64,000 nt of DNA from Phlebotomus papatasi (GCF_024763615.1 NC_077222.1:79174001-79238000); one strand, 5' to 3'; numbered from the stretch's first letter, positions 1 through 12,889 are shown. The notes: generated from the sequence alone by a model not told the origin. Program-made: numbers and translations.

Positions 1-176
1 GAGCATAAAATAAACTAACTGTAGAGATGATAGGGCCGACGATGGCTTTGCGACACTTTGGCTTTGAACACTTCATATTTTGAGCGGAGCCTAAAAGCCT
101 TCCCTTGATCCTAATTTCTGAAGCCTGATTTTTTCTGGTATTCTTTGGTGTTTTGGAGGCAGTGCAAAAAAAAATA
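1..176. other. unannotated AT-rich flank
   Basis: I see no gene, RNA or repeat boundary here. It ends in an A-rich run just before the TA that flanks the first MITE at 177. Confidence 0.5.
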
Positions 177-857
177 AGGTAAGTTTGCCAAATTTCGGCA
201 TAGTTGCATGCAAGCGCTAAAGTCTCAAATTTGAAATGTAATATTTTTTTAATACAAATTGAATATTTTTGTTACTCTTTTTATGAGGAGTGTTGCTTGG
301 AATCTTGTAGACAATTTATCGTTTTTATTTTCTTTAAAATTATTCAAAATTAATAAAAATATAGACATATCATTGGTGGGCTATTTCGGCCATCTTCATT
401 CTCATAATTCCTTGTCCTTCAGGAACTCTTCCAATGTCTTTTTCAGATCATCTTGTTCGTCGAAGCGACATTTTTTGTCATTTTTTGCATTGTATAATCT
501 CTACAGTATGCAAAAACTAAAAGTTCATGGAAATCCTAGGAACAAAAAATGTGGTTGAAATTGCAAGCAGGGCGGAATTTGGTACTGTAGAAGATTTTTC
601 CGCCACAAACGGTTAAGTAGCGATCGTGTCGTTACATTCCTCGCCGTTGGCAACCCTTCCCATTGCAATCTCAAGGTTGCCTCCCTGACCTGCTTCAGAG
701 TGAGTGGTATGACACCCTGGCGTCATGTGCGGTGGAGTCAGTGTGTTATGGGAAGGCTCAGAGTGCGGATGCTGAGCCTGCGAATCCCAAAAAGAGGGCC
801 ACCACCTATTGAGTGTAAGCGTCAGTAGTCCGGAAGGGCTACAGTACACTTACCCTA
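177..857 (+). mobile_element. MITE copy 1 of an inverted pair (GGTAAGTTTGCC ends), split by an LTR-like insert
   Basis: The left end reads AGGTAAGTTTGCCAAATTTC after a TA and the right end reads GTACACTTACCC before a TA, so the ends are imperfect inverted repeats with a TA target duplication. The body matches the reverse complement of 926-1353 almost throughout, including the GCATGCAAGCGC stretch. Positions 586-843 are absent from the partner copy and are annotated as a separate insertion. Open frames here (259-558) are not conserved in the partner and are not a gene. Confidence 0.7.
586..843. mobile_element. probable solo LTR inside the MITE
   Basis: This 258-bp, relatively GC-rich block starts TGTAGAAG and ends GGGCTACA, so it has the TG...CA ends usual for LTRs. 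It is flanked on both sides by GTAC (582-585 and 844-847), a 4-bp duplication typical of Ty3/gypsy-type integration. Removing the block plus one GTAC joins the two MITE halves to match the uninterrupted partner at 926-1353. No coding sequence is present, so recombination between two LTRs is inferred. A short MITE-like element is an alternative. Confidence 0.5.
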
Positions 858-925
858 CCAAGCCGTTTGTTGTAAAAAAAAAAAAAAACTAATCGCTTCT
901 AACTAATTTCAAATAAATAACTGAT

Positions 926-1353
926 AGGGTAAGTGTGCTAAATTCCGGCCAGCTTGAACTTTTGGCCACAGTTTTTGTTCCTCGAATTTCCATGAATTTT
1001 TAGTTTTTGCGTATTCTATAGACGTTATACAATGAAAAAATAACAAAAAATGTCGCTTCTACGAACAAGATGATCTGAAAAAGACATTGGAAGAATTCCG
1101 GAAGGACAAGAAACTATGAGAATTAAGGTGGCCGGAATAGGCCACCAATGCTATCTCTACATTTGCATTAATTTTAAAAAGGAATAAGAATGAATTTAGA
1201 GAAAATAAAGACGATAGAATGTCTACAAAGTTCCAAGTTACACTCTTACAAAAAATAACAAAAAAAAACTTAATTTGTATTAAAAATATTACATTTCAAA
1301 CTTGAGACTTTGGCGCTTGCATGCAACTATGCCGAAATTTGGCACATTTACCC
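926..1353 (-). mobile_element. MITE copy 2 of the inverted pair
   Basis: It begins GGGTAAGTGTGC after TA and ends GCACATTTACCC before TA (1354-1355). It is the uninterrupted, opposite-orientation partner of 177-857. The two copies are separated by about 66 bp that include a 15-A run at 874-888. The pair forms a long hairpin with arms of about 425 bp. Confidence 0.7.
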
Positions 1354-1355
1354 TA

Positions 1356-2504
1356 AAACTATTATTATCCAAAAGAAAAGACAAACATTGAGCTACTCAA
1401 GAAGATACGATAGGTATCATAAGCTCTGGTTTAGTGTTAAATTTTTTGGATTGCTATCAATAAAGAAACAATAACGGTAGATGACAATAAGAAAAAAAAA
1501 TAATAACGGTGCTAACTTGTACATGGAAGAATTTCTTATGCTTTTTCGACAATATTTCGGTTTCGGTGTGAAATTTAATTCAAAAACTGCATTAAGCTGG
1601 CTAGATTATATTGTATGAAAACTATTAAAGAATAACCGAATTGTACTTGTCTAATGCATGGAAGACTCATTCTTCAGTAAATCAGAAATTTATATGTTTA
1701 TTCAGTTCGAAACAGATTTTGGGGCTACGAAGTCTAATGGAAGCTTCAGAGATAGTATTCACGGTATTCACCATAACATTGACAATAACACTGAAATCTT
1801 AATTGTATACTCACTATTGTCGATTCATTTCAACTGATTTAAAATTGAATTAATTAAAGATCCAATTTCTCTGCAATTATTTGTTTAATGTATTTCAACT
1901 TAATATATATTTGTATAGTTTTCATAAATCTATTCGAAATCCGTCCCAAATATCTTAAGAATCGCAGGAGGAATAGAATAAAAAAAAATATTTTATATCA
2001 ATTGAGGAATTAATAAATAATTTTTATTGTTCGTTTAAAACTAAATTCTTAAATAAATACAAAACTTGTCAAAACCGGTTAAGAATTGCACCCTCTTTAT
2101 GCTTTAAACCTTGAACTGGAAACTCCTTTAATTGAATTATTAAAAAATCATTAGGGAAGCGTGGAGCAATGGTAACTAATGGGCGGCTTCAATTTTTACA
2201 TTTTTTATCACCACTTTGAGTTAGTTTCATAACGTTTTTAGTTTGAGTTCTGGAATTAATTTTATAAATTTGTATCAATTGACATTTTGTGATATGTTAC
2301 TCTCACCAAATTCTGAACAATTACTAAATCGAAGTAAAGTGAAAATTTACTTAATTAATTATTAAATAATTAATTGACCACTAATTTAATAAGGATCTAG
2401 CATTAAGTGAATTATTAGATGCTTCTGACAATTTTGTTTTAAGTTCTGAATATATATACTTGAGGGATAATTTCATATATGGAACAGTCTCTTAACGGCA
2501 ATGA
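1356..2504. other. AT-rich non-coding stretch
   Basis: Long runs of A and T with no open frame of note. I see no repeat boundaries or gene signals. Confidence 0.5.
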
Positions 2505-3690
2505 ATAAACGAGCGGTAAAAAGTCAAATTTGGTCAGCAAAAAGTTTAAAAAGATCAGTAAAAAATTAAAAAAGAGCAGTACTTAATTAAAAGCGTTCAT
2601 TAAAAAATGAAACGTGGTCAGCAAAAAATGAAACATGATCAGTACAAAGCAAAAAGTGATCAGTAAAAAATAAAATATGATCAGTAAAAAGTAAAAGATG
2701 ATCAGTAAAAACAAAAAGTGGATAGTAAAAAATAAAAAGTGGCCAGTAAAAAATTAAAAATGATAAGTAAAAAAATTGAATTTGGTCAGTAAAAAATTAT
2801 AAATGATCAGTAAAAAAATTTTAAAAGCAGCAAAAAATTAAAAATGAGCAGTAAAAAATAAAAAATGGTCAGCAAAAAATCAAAAATGAGCAGTAGAAAT
2901 ATTCGGGATGATCAGGAAAAAGTTAAAAAGTGATCAGCAAAAAATTAAAAATGAGCAGTAAAAAATAAAAAATGGTCAGTAAAAAACAAAAAGTGGTCGC
3001 TTTTAATTTTTTACTGACAAATTTTTGTTTTTTACTGCTCGTTTTTTATTTTTTACTGACCAATTTTTATTTTTGACTGACCACTTTTATTTTTTACTGA
3101 CCGCTTTTAATTTTTTGCTGACTACATTTTATTTTTTACTGACCACATTTAATTTTTTACTGTTCACTTTTAATTCTTTATTGACCAATTTTTATTTTTT
3201 ACTGCTCCTTTTTAATTTTTTGCTGACCACTTTTTAATATTTCACTGATCAATACGAATATTTCTAATGATCATTTTTAATTATTTTCTGACCACTTTAT
3301 TTTTTACTGCTCATTTTTAATTTTTTACTGCTTTTTTAATTTTTTTGCTGCTCATTTTTAATTTTTTGCTGATCAACTCGAATATTTTTACTGCTCATTT
3401 TTAATTTTTTACCGACCATACTTTCTTTTTACTGACCATTTTTAATTTTTTGTTGATTAATTTTTAATTTTTTACTGATCAACTCGAATATATCTACTGA
3501 TCAATTCGAAGTTTTTACTGACCAAATTTAACTTTTTACTGACCAAATTTAACTTTTTACTGACAAAATTTTACTTACTGACATAATTGAAAATTTTTAC
3601 TGATTATTTCGAATTATTTGCTGATCAAATTTAATTTTCTGCTGACCACTTTTGACTTTTTACTGACCATTTGTTTTTTGCCTATAAGTA
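2505..3690. repeat. palindromic satellite of ~20-21 bp units
   Basis: From about 2505 to 2995 the + strand repeats a degenerate unit of the form GATCAGTAAAAAATTAAAAA. From about 3000 to 3690 it repeats the reverse complement (TTTTTAATTTTTTACTGACC). The two arrays therefore face each other and make an imperfect palindrome of nearly 1.2 kb with the switch near 2997. Units vary by substitutions and 1-2 base indels; I count roughly two dozen in the left arm and about thirty in the right. The 70-residue open frame at 3025-3237 is an artefact of the repeat. There are no unique spacers, so this is not a CRISPR array. Confidence 0.9.
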
Positions 3691-4084
3691 TTAATCGTGT
3701 CGAGATTTTAAAAAATTAAATTAAAAAATTAAAAACGTTTTTAAAAATTAAATTCGTCCTTGGATGCCTTGATTGCCTGTGAACGTTTCGCAACTATAAA
3801 TAGAATGAAACTGTTTGCGATTAATTTAACAAACTTGGATTTATTTCACTGGCTAAAATGGCTTGTCTTCGCGACCATGATGATTTTGCAAGAGATTTGT
3901 GTGTTTTATTAGGATGAAAGTTTAAGTGATATTTGAGTCTTTGTAAAATGAAATTTCAGGATGAAATTAAATTAAAATTTTCTAACGAATTCTCATGGAG
4001 ACGCGTCTCCAATCTTTTCGAAAAACAGTCTCAAAATTCAACTTGAAATTTATGCGCTAAACTGCCCCACTGTACCTTGGTGTA
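3691..4084. other. non-coding spacer
   Basis: AT-rich sequence between the satellite and the next MITE. No feature seen. Confidence 0.4.
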
Positions 4085-5064
4085 GGGGAAAGTGGTCTGC
4101 CTTTGAACGAAAAATGATGTGCAAAATTTGAGATTTTTTTCAGAGTAAACTACAACATGAGTTTTACTTTTCACTACACCAAAATATTCTCTTGTTCATT
4201 AGGCTTCTATGCTTACCCCATTCAGGACTCGCAAGTCCTCAGTTTTTCCTGGTGAGGAACTTAAAAATGTTATGTCGATATATTCAAAGGCAGCCTGCAT
4301 GGTCTGCCTTTGAATGTGTTTGGGCAGCCTTTGAATCTTAATTTTTCACTGAAAATATTAGGGCTGTAACATTAAACGGCCCATAATTGATTAGCATGAA
4401 CCCTAATGCACTCAATAAAACCACTACTGTAGTCAAAAGTCATTATACAACAACATTTTTTACATTTTTCTGAAGCACTGTTTTTCACTTGAAAATTTGT
4501 AATAAAACGCCATTGAAGTTGACAATTGTCAGTTTGAAACATCTCGGCCGGACCAAGATAGCATTTTATAAGTATTTGTATGACATTCGTCAGATCAAAG
4601 TAGGAGTTCTATTCTGCTCCTGGACAGGAAGCTGTCAGATGTTTCAATGCATGGAAAGAGAGGATTCAAAGGCACACAACATTAAGATTCAAAGGCTGCC
4701 GCAGAGCAATATTTGCAAACTTTTACACTCACAAAATTTGTCTCATCTGAATCAAAATGTATTTGGAAAAATACCATCCAAGAATAACCTTCTATGACTC
4801 ACAATAGAAGATTTGTTCGAAAAATTATTTTGATTATGAAAAACACATGAATTGTGGAACATCAAAATTACAGTTTAGAGCTCAGTTTCGTTTTTTTTGC
4901 CCTAGCTCCTAGAAAATAAGAGCTAGGGTCTGCATTTTTTGATGACTTGTGAGGATTATGAATAGCTATCTAATAGTTAATAGAAAAGAATTTATGCTTT
5001 AAAGAAAAGTGAAAAAATTACAATATTCAAAGGCTGCCGCATTCAAAGGCAGACCACTTTCCCC
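4085..5064. mobile_element. ~980-bp TA-flanked element, family A copy 1
   Basis: Ends are inverted: GGGGAAAGTGGTCTGCC at the left and GGCAGACCACTTTCCCC at the right, each bordered by TA. A second copy lies at 13395-14355 and is similar along its whole length. A motif of the form TTCAAAGGC, in either orientation, recurs near both ends and in the interior. The 102-residue open frame at 4489-4797 is not conserved in copy 2, so the element is non-coding and presumably moved by a transposase encoded elsewhere. The superfamily is not settled; the TA duplication would fit Tc1/mariner-like elements. Confidence 0.8.
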
Positions 5065-8000
5065 TATATATGAATGAAATGTTCATTTACATGATTTCGA
5101 CTACTAGCTCAATCATAAAGAGATTGTTTTTGAGATAAAATATTAGGAAAAAATTAGGAGAACAGAAATAACGATAAGTTTAATATTATCCTATAATATA
5201 TGGATTCACGAAGGACCTCTCGAAAACCCTATGTCGCTATCTCGAACTGTTCGGTTGTTACAACATATGAGACACAAATAGTATAGCATAACTCCCTGAT
5301 GTGGTGGATAGAAATTTCTGATGATTTGTAGAAAAAATCGTGGGATTTACGGACAACGTAATAATCTCTATATATAGAATATGAGAGAAAAATTAAAGAA
5401 AAATACGTTAACCGTCTAATTCATTCTAATTCCCAAAAAAAAAAAATACCATCCTAAAGCCACAATAAGCTAATAAAATTAATTTGAGTTCAGTCGGAGG
5501 ACCTGAAATTTCGTGATGACAATAATAAGTGAGATTATTAAGAATTTCATCCAGTGCCACATTCTTCTTGCGCATATTTCGTTTCTTAATTCTGTGTTTG
5601 AAGTAAAATATGCCGAAGGTTTGAGAAATATTCCTTCGTATTTGATGAAATATTTATTTTCTAAAACGAAGATTGTCGAATAGCTGTGGAGGAGAAGTTA
5701 AAGAGAAAGAGAATGCGACATCCCAATTCATTTTTATTTCGCGGGATTTCATTTGCGATTTTATTACGGTTTTCCTGGAATTCCGCAGAGGCTTGAAATT
5801 TCATGGTGGAGTCCCTAATGACTTTCCACTTCCCAATTTGCGTTCGGATGGTTTATTGCAGAGGACTGAGGTTGGGTGGTTGAGAGCGACAAGTGGGCAA
5901 ATATGGCCATATGAAGAAATATGTCAGTCAAATCTACTTGATGCCCTTGATGCCTGAATTATTTTTCCTTTTTGGAGAAAATATACAGAAATGTTCCATT
6001 GGAGCATCCTCCTGCCAAATGAGGCACTCCCTGACCGAAAAAGGGTTTCCAGTGGCTAAAATGTGGTTACCGAGGCATGCGAGACGAAGCAAGAGATGGA
6101 AAATTTCAATGGTTGATGGGGATGATGACATTCAACATTTTGATGAAATTAATTAATTTCCCCACCACGATATGCATGCTGCCGGAAGAGGATGAGAAGT
6201 GTACATTAAATGTTGGTGTGAAAACATACACGAGGAGAGTGAGATTAGGAAATGTTGGTGGCAGGAATCCACCACGATAAATCACCAAAGAAGCACGCGT
6301 GAGTGAGACACAGTCATTTGGTAAAGTGCTTCCCAATGGGAGATCAACAGTGGCATACAATCTCTAAGAAGCACAAGGGCACAAATAAATCACAGAGAAA
6401 ATCCATCCTTAACATTTCTGCCTCCTAACAACATTCCACCCCCTTGAGCTAAGCTACTAAATTGTGTTGATCTTGTTCTTATGTCACCATAATAATTTCT
6501 CACGGCGGGAAATTGACAATTTTATTCACTCACGATGTGTGTATAATATGTCTGAAGAACAAATCCACGTAGATAAAGCGATCATTACACGGATGCTGCT
6601 GCAGGAATCACAGTAGGGGAAATCCGGTACATGCTAACTTCCTTTCCATGCTCATGTTTACTCACCATCTTTGCAGGGAACTCAGGAATACTTCCCAGGA
6701 AGAAGAGGGTGCGATTTAATTGCATCTAAATTCTCATGAGGAAGCAGTTTCATGATAGCTTCCAAAATCGCTTTAGGATATACTTTGACAAATCATCCCT
6801 AGCGATGCTTTGTACAAATTCACATCAAGTAATAGTAAATGATGCATAATAGTTGAACGAATTAACATAAAATATAATGCAGCAAAGTTCATTACACATG
6901 AATGTTGATAAATAACATCATCTTGTCTTCTCTATGAAATCACTTTACAGAAGTCTCTATCTCAATTGGGCATTTGGGGCAAAATTTCATACGAATATTG
7001 AGAAATTCGAGCGTGAAATTGTTTGTAATATAACGATTATTGGTTCTTCTATACTTAATTCATATTAAACACTCATAATAATTATTATGAATTCTGCAAA
7101 AACCCTCAATGATCACGATAAAACTCAGAGAAACTTACACGAATTAAAAAGTATATAAAGTTTAGTATAAATCTTAAAGTTAATCTAAATAAACCTTCAA
7201 TCTTAATCGAAATTAAAATATGGTAAAATTCTTGAGTATTAGTAAATCAATAGCCCGATCAAAAAAGAGCCGCTTAAGTGAGAATCCACTGTATTACAAA
7301 AAATAACCGTTTTATCGGTATTTTTAATAATTCTGATAAAACTTGTAAGAGGGTCCTTTAAGAATCTCTAATCGGAAATCTGTTCGTAGCGTTACAAATT
7401 AGGATTTCCTTCTATTGAATGGTTCCAAAACTTTTTGCCCGATTTTTATACAAAGAATTACAGTCATTATAGTCTACATACGGTTTTGTCACTAACATTT
7501 CCTCTTTACTTTTTTGATATATTTATAGTTTATAGTTATAGTTTATAGTCATTACATTACATTTCTTTAATTTATAATATGTTTCAAATTTTTAAAAGAA
7601 AATCTAAAGTATACTGAGTGAATTTCGGAAAGGTGTTAGTGTTGGAACTTGAACAATAAAGCCTTTTTCGCATCTATTTAGACCGTATCCTTGTTCTTAA
7701 TTTGATTAAAAAAAATGTTTTGGAAAATTTCAACAAAGTTTGGATGCCTCACAACATCGGTGATTTTTTTTGTATACTAGTAAAACGAATTTCATGGATT
7801 ATAAAAATATTTTAACTTAGACTATTAGAGGTGTTACGTGAGTCACGAAGATTAAAAAACATAATTTTTTCTTTAAATATTTTTTTTCCGCAAAGGAAAA
7901 GAGAGGTGGCAAAGCGTTCCATGCTTTGCGGAATGCTTCAACTCATGTCTTAAGGTGCCATACCTCCAATGTGCTTTCACATTTACCACACATTTACCGT
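5065..8000. other. non-coding region, no recognised gene
   Basis: Positions 5650-6420 are less AT-rich than the surroundings and hold several overlapping open frames of 65-94 codons on both strands (5673-5957, 5893-6156, 6106-6360). None has a recognisable domain and I do not call a gene. The remainder is AT-rich with no feature seen. Confidence 0.4.
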
Positions 8001-8520
8001 CTGGCGGTTCACAATCGATTTAACCCCAATTCATGAATTACTCAAAAGACACTCCAAAATAGCTTAAGAATATTTGAATTGATTAACAAACAAAAATTTC
8101 TGAAATTGATTGGAAGTAGTTCAGACATGTCCAGAAATTCCAAGTCCTTTCCAGTGAGCAGACATGACCGCATTCGGTTGGGAAATACGCTTTCTAGAGC
8201 CTTTATGACCTCTGACCTAAAAATCCATTATTAGGAATGATTCAGCGGTATTTTCGAATAAGGACGAAGGTTTAGAAGAATCCCAAAAACAAACAGGATT
8301 TTGGTGAGGAAGAAGAGGAATGGGGGGGGGGGGGCTCCTGAAGATCCCAAGTCTCTATCTCTAACCGTTTGGTCGCGAGGCATAGGAAGGGACGGACGGA
8401 CGGACAAACAAAAAATGATGTCAAAACTCGAAACTTCAGATTTCCAAAAATCTACCAAAATATGATCCCTTAGGGGGTAAAGAGTCGAAATATATATAGA
8501 AATTAAAATCGAGGGATGCT
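7895..8520 (+). repeat. dispersed repeat R, copy 1
   Basis: This matches blocks at 12890-13394, 14356-14475, 35480-35860 (reverse) and 48720-49450. Shared landmarks in order are a GCGGAATGCTTCAACTCATG-like block, CGGTTCACAATCGATTTAACC, a CTCAAAAGACACTCCAAAATA-like block, TTAGGAATGATTCAGCGGTA, a GACGGACGGACAAACAAA stretch and GTAAAGAGTCGAAATATATA. A G homopolymer of about 12 lies near 8322-8334. No coding capacity is shared between copies, so the open frame at 8231-8458 is not a gene. Confidence 0.55.
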
Positions 8521-9569
8521 GAAAAAAAAATGCAACAAGAAGAGCTCATAGCTTTCAAACCACTCGTGAGAGCGGGTTCACATTTTGCATAATTTATAGC
8601 CCATATATTGGTTAAAAGGTTACGAAAGCATTTCCGAAAATATTTTGTGAAACTTCTTAAATCGGTAATGGAACTCAAACGTGACAATTTGATGACAAAA
8701 TCTAAATGAGATTAATAAACTTTTCATTTTTCAAAACATATTTTGGTACAAGGATACTTGTACCATTTTAAAATGCTTTTATGGAGCTCTAAAAAACACC
8801 TTCATCGCTAGTCATTGTCAAAACGAAACGATTTTATCGATCTTCAAAAGAAAAAATTATACTCGATAGAGCAAAGAATTAACTTGGCTTGCACGTTTAA
8901 GGCCATTTGCAGAATATTGTCTTTTTTGGTGAGAAAAATTTTCCAATTGAATAAACCTGAAAGGAAAATCATGCGATAATTTTGACATTCGAATGGCCAC
9001 CGGAAGTCAAAGACTACCGTATTTTAAGACCTGGACTTCCGTGATGGCAAATTATCGATTTCCACTGGGATTTTTTGGCTGTACTGTCGATATGAATGCC
9101 AATCTTTATTTGGAAATTGTCTCGAAAGCACCCCGTGAAGCCGTGGCCATACAAAAATTTTGGTAAACGATTCTGGAAGTTCGAAAAAGACTCGGCACCA
9201 TTATTTAAATCACGCAGCATAATGACCCCAGCGGTTTCCGGATGCAAAACCGCTTGACTCCTAAAGAGATATTTTGTTGATCAAGGACAGGACTAAAAAA
9301 TAGCGATGTGTCAATGTCAATGAGCCAAAGACAGTCCTTCGTCGTAAATGACAGGGCATTCAGAAGGCTGGCATTCGTGAAAATTAGGTTGCATTTTCTG
9401 CCAAACTTAAAACCACAGCCAAGTCAAAATAAGATCGTATTGAATAAAACCGATAATAAGCGAAAATTTTTATGTATTATCAGTTTATCTTCATTTTAAA
9501 AAGGTTAAACAAAAAATTAGGTTAATACAGGGTTTTAATTTGTTGTATTTTTTTCAACCACCCTGCATA
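8521..9569. other. unrecognised segment, possible decayed mobile element
   Basis: A 77-residue open frame lies on the minus strand at 9014-9247 and a 63-residue one on the plus strand at 9308-9499. I recognise neither. The segment ends at ACCACCCTG just before the MITE at 9570; an inverted CAGGGTGGTT end would fit a decayed Tc1-like element, but no partner end is visible. Confidence 0.25.
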
Positions 9570-9775
9570 GGGGAAAACGGACGATTTATGCTTCTAATAA
9601 TTCATTTTTTTCAACGTGTTATAAATTAATTTGGCCCATTAATATTATATTTTAATAACTAGTCCAAAATGCTTTAAATTTTCATAAAAGAGATATGGGT
9701 GAAATTCATAAGGAACATAGAGAAAAAATTGAATTGTCCGAAGCTTGAGTCATCCGAAGGTAGCGCGCTTTCCCC
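9570..9775. mobile_element. ~206-bp MITE, family B (GGGGAAA...GCGCGCTTTCCCC)
   Basis: It starts GGGGAAAACGGACGATTTA after TA and ends TAGCGCGCTTTCCCC before TA. The inner part pairs a GACGATTTATGCTTC-like arm with GAAGCTTGAGTCATCC. A relative lies at 16685-16878. Confidence 0.7.
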
Positions 9776-12700
9776 TACTGCTTTCCCTGTGGAGTTCAAA
9801 GAGTAGAAATTGTTTAATGTAATGCAAAGGAAATTTTAATTAAAAAATTTCTCCGAAAATCAGGTCGGGACGGTAGAACTAATAAAAATTTTGTAATGAT
9901 TTTGTATAACCCCCTGGCAAGTTGCCTGAAATTTGAATCCACTTTCTCATATTTCAGTTTAAATTTATATGGGAATTTGTTTTGCACTCGCTATCGTTAT
10001 GCTAAATATTTAAAAAGTGAGAAGTTTTTCCGTATTATAGGATACTTTCCGTATGGAGGTATAAATATACTAAATTTTTGTTTAAATACATTTTTTCCTC
10101 GGAACACTGTGAGCTGAGTCCGAGATCAATTTAGGAATTGGCTTCAAATAGCTCCATATAAAAATCCAACTTGCCATGCACTTGATTTTGTATTTATAGA
10201 AAAAAAAAGTTTCATTTTAGTCTTTGTGACTCACGTAATCTCTTAAAAGACGCGTAATTTCACATAGTAAATTATATTTTTTTTTTTGGAAAAGTAGATT
10301 TTAAAATGTGTATTTGTCTTGAATTTTAAAATGTACATTTTGGATGAGACTGAGAGTTTTAAAAAGTTTTAAAAATGTCTTTTAATTTAATCACATTATG
10401 GGTACTACAGCAGGTATTAGTAAATAGGATACAATATTAAAAGGTTATAAGTTGTCCTTTATTTTATCGGACTGTTAATATATTAGATATATGTTTTTGA
10501 GATATGATTTTACTAATTATTTTTGGTGTGAATTTTAAGTTTTCAACCAAATGAGTCAATCAAATGCGGCTGAATTTAATTAGGGCCAATTTAAAATCTG
10601 ATTAGAAAAATAAAATAGAGATAAATAACGTTGCGTCTTATCCTGTAGTAGAGGATAAGAAGATAAACTGAGAAAGAATGAACGTTAAATACACCTTAAT
10701 GATAACTGACGGCATTACTATTTTCCTTCGTTTTCTATTGAGTATCTGGATACAATGGCTAGAATTGCGAATGGTGGAAAATCCCGTTCTCTACTCAACC
10801 ACTCTACAGATTTCCCACGCGAGAGTGTAGATGACCATCAGAAAAGATGTATTCTAGCATGGAAGCATACCCTTGAAATCCACAAGCTATTGTAAATTAC
10901 TTGTGCTTCAGTTCTCTTGAGGTTACCAATTTCGGATGGGAGGTGGATGAGAGGTTTTGGAATAGTGACACGAAGTGGATGAATAAATGGCTGAGAGCCT
11001 TGTAAAAGGTACTTTCACCATTTCTATAAAGTTGCTACTTTTCCTACCCCTATATACGTAGCTTTCCTGACCATCGTATTCGTGAATGGGGTCTGTTGAT
11101 GGACAAAAACTAAATGTGACGCAAAATATGTGGGTGACACCCTACTTCCTTACACGGTATGACGTTCCAAGTGTCTTGGTAAATTCACAAAAACCAATGC
11201 CACTTTACTAGACTTTTGATTTGAAATATTGGTAGCAGTGGGGTAAAAAGTGACAAGCTGAAAAAGTTAAAATTCGATATCTTTTTAAATTAAATGACCG
11301 AGGCCTCTTAAAGAGTCATGATGCTGCTGAAACAACCATTTCAAGGAATTAAAGAAGAAATATAAAAAATAAGAAGTGAAAATTCGAGATCTTGTTTTGA
11401 TTTTTTTTTTCCCAGAAAATATCTATTTAGACCAAAGTTCTTTTTCTAAATTTCAGGCATTGGGCAAGGGAGTGCTAATAAGTTAAAAGTATTTCTTTCA
11501 GAACATTTAGGTCTGGCCATTTTGTTCACACTTTAGTTACAAACTAGAGCTCAGTCAGACAGAGTGGAGCTTTTGAAAGCTCTCGTATAGAAATATTTCT
11601 GACATTACTATCCCACCGATGGATGTGCTTTTGTATGGATATAACTAAACTCCCACTGTGAAATCTCCACTTCAGCAAAGTGCTAAAGATTGCGGTCTTA
11701 TTGGGTACAAAGCAAATTTTGAAGAGTAGATATATCATGAAGGCAAAAAAGTACAAACGCAAAGCAGAAAATTTCATCCGATATATTCGCTTAACTTCTG
11801 TACTTAGAGCTCTGGCTTCCTCTTGAACACTGTGTAGACTTGAATTATCTATGTAAAAATCCTCCTCAACGTCAAGTGCTCAGTGGTAATTGTTTGTTCT
11901 TTGAGTGAACACAAAACAAGGTGGAAAAACAATTAGGAGTAATTGAATTGGCTGAAAAAACTAGTGAAGCATTATCCTGCTTCGAACTGGTCTTTGTAAG
12001 TGGTATAAGACACAATAAAAAAGTCAAATAGATTGAAATATATAGTAGGATAACAAGATACTTTCTGAGAAAACTCTAAGTTATTGGAGAGACTAAAGCT
12101 ACTTTTATTTTGCCATGAATCACAAACAAGTCAATTTAAGTCAAGTGACTAAAACAATTTAAACATATTTTAATGTTTACTATTAGATTTGACTGATTGG
12201 GAAAAAATAATCTTATCCATTTTTGAATAGATATGAAACCTGCCATAAGTGTTGAAGTCTTTAAAAATTACGTTACTCCGTACGAAAATTTAAAGGTATA
12301 TAGAGGTGCAAGGATTATGGTTTTCGGATTTCAAATGTGACAGTATTTTGCAAGCATCCCATGCCTTGCGCAATTCTAGACTCGTGATTTAGATGCTATA
12401 TACTTAAAAAGTTCTTACACATAATTAATTTATATTTGTAAAGTTCTTTAGAAGTTCAATTGATGAGGACTAGAATAGGGTTCATGTTTGTACTGTCACT
12501 ATATCGCAGAATGGCTTTGGAATAATACAATAGATATTTAGTTTAAAATTAAAAACCGTTTCGTAAAATCGAATTATTATCATACAGGTTTTGACTTGCC
12601 AGAGAAATTTGAAGAACATTCGCATGAGCCTAAACCGTTCGGCTCACAAAAACGTTTTTTTTTAGAGCTTTTTGAACCTTCGAACTTGTAAAGTCGTTAT

Positions 12701-12889
12701 TAGGAATGGTTTAGTGGTATTTTCGTATATAAACGCAATGTCCGTCTAGGAAAACTTTTAAAAAATACAGTTTTTGAGAATAAAATGAAGGGGGTAAAGA
12801 GTCGAACTATATAACTCAAAATCGTGAGAAAATATTTACTGCACTATATCGGCAGAGTTCGAGGAGTAATATTAAGAAAAAAATTAAAA
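9776..12889. other. AT-rich non-coding region
   Basis: Only short open frames (9896-10117, 11544-11777), which I do not recognise. Positions 10740-11110 are somewhat less AT-rich but show no domain. Fragments resembling repeat R occur around 12330-12480 and 12690-12830. Confidence 0.4.

Noticed and set aside
3025..3237. 70-codon hydrophobic open frame rich in Phe and Leu
   Set aside because: It is the translation of the AT-rich ~20-bp satellite; no unique sequence.
2505..3690. CRISPR-like array
   Set aside because: There are no unique spacers, units are degenerate and the context is eukaryotic.
5673..6360. protein-coding gene from overlapping open frames
   Set aside because: Frames on both strands compete, none has a domain I know, and no splice pattern links them.
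9014..9247. transposase fragment on the minus strand
   Set aside because: The peptide looks protein-like but I cannot match it to a family or find a partner end.
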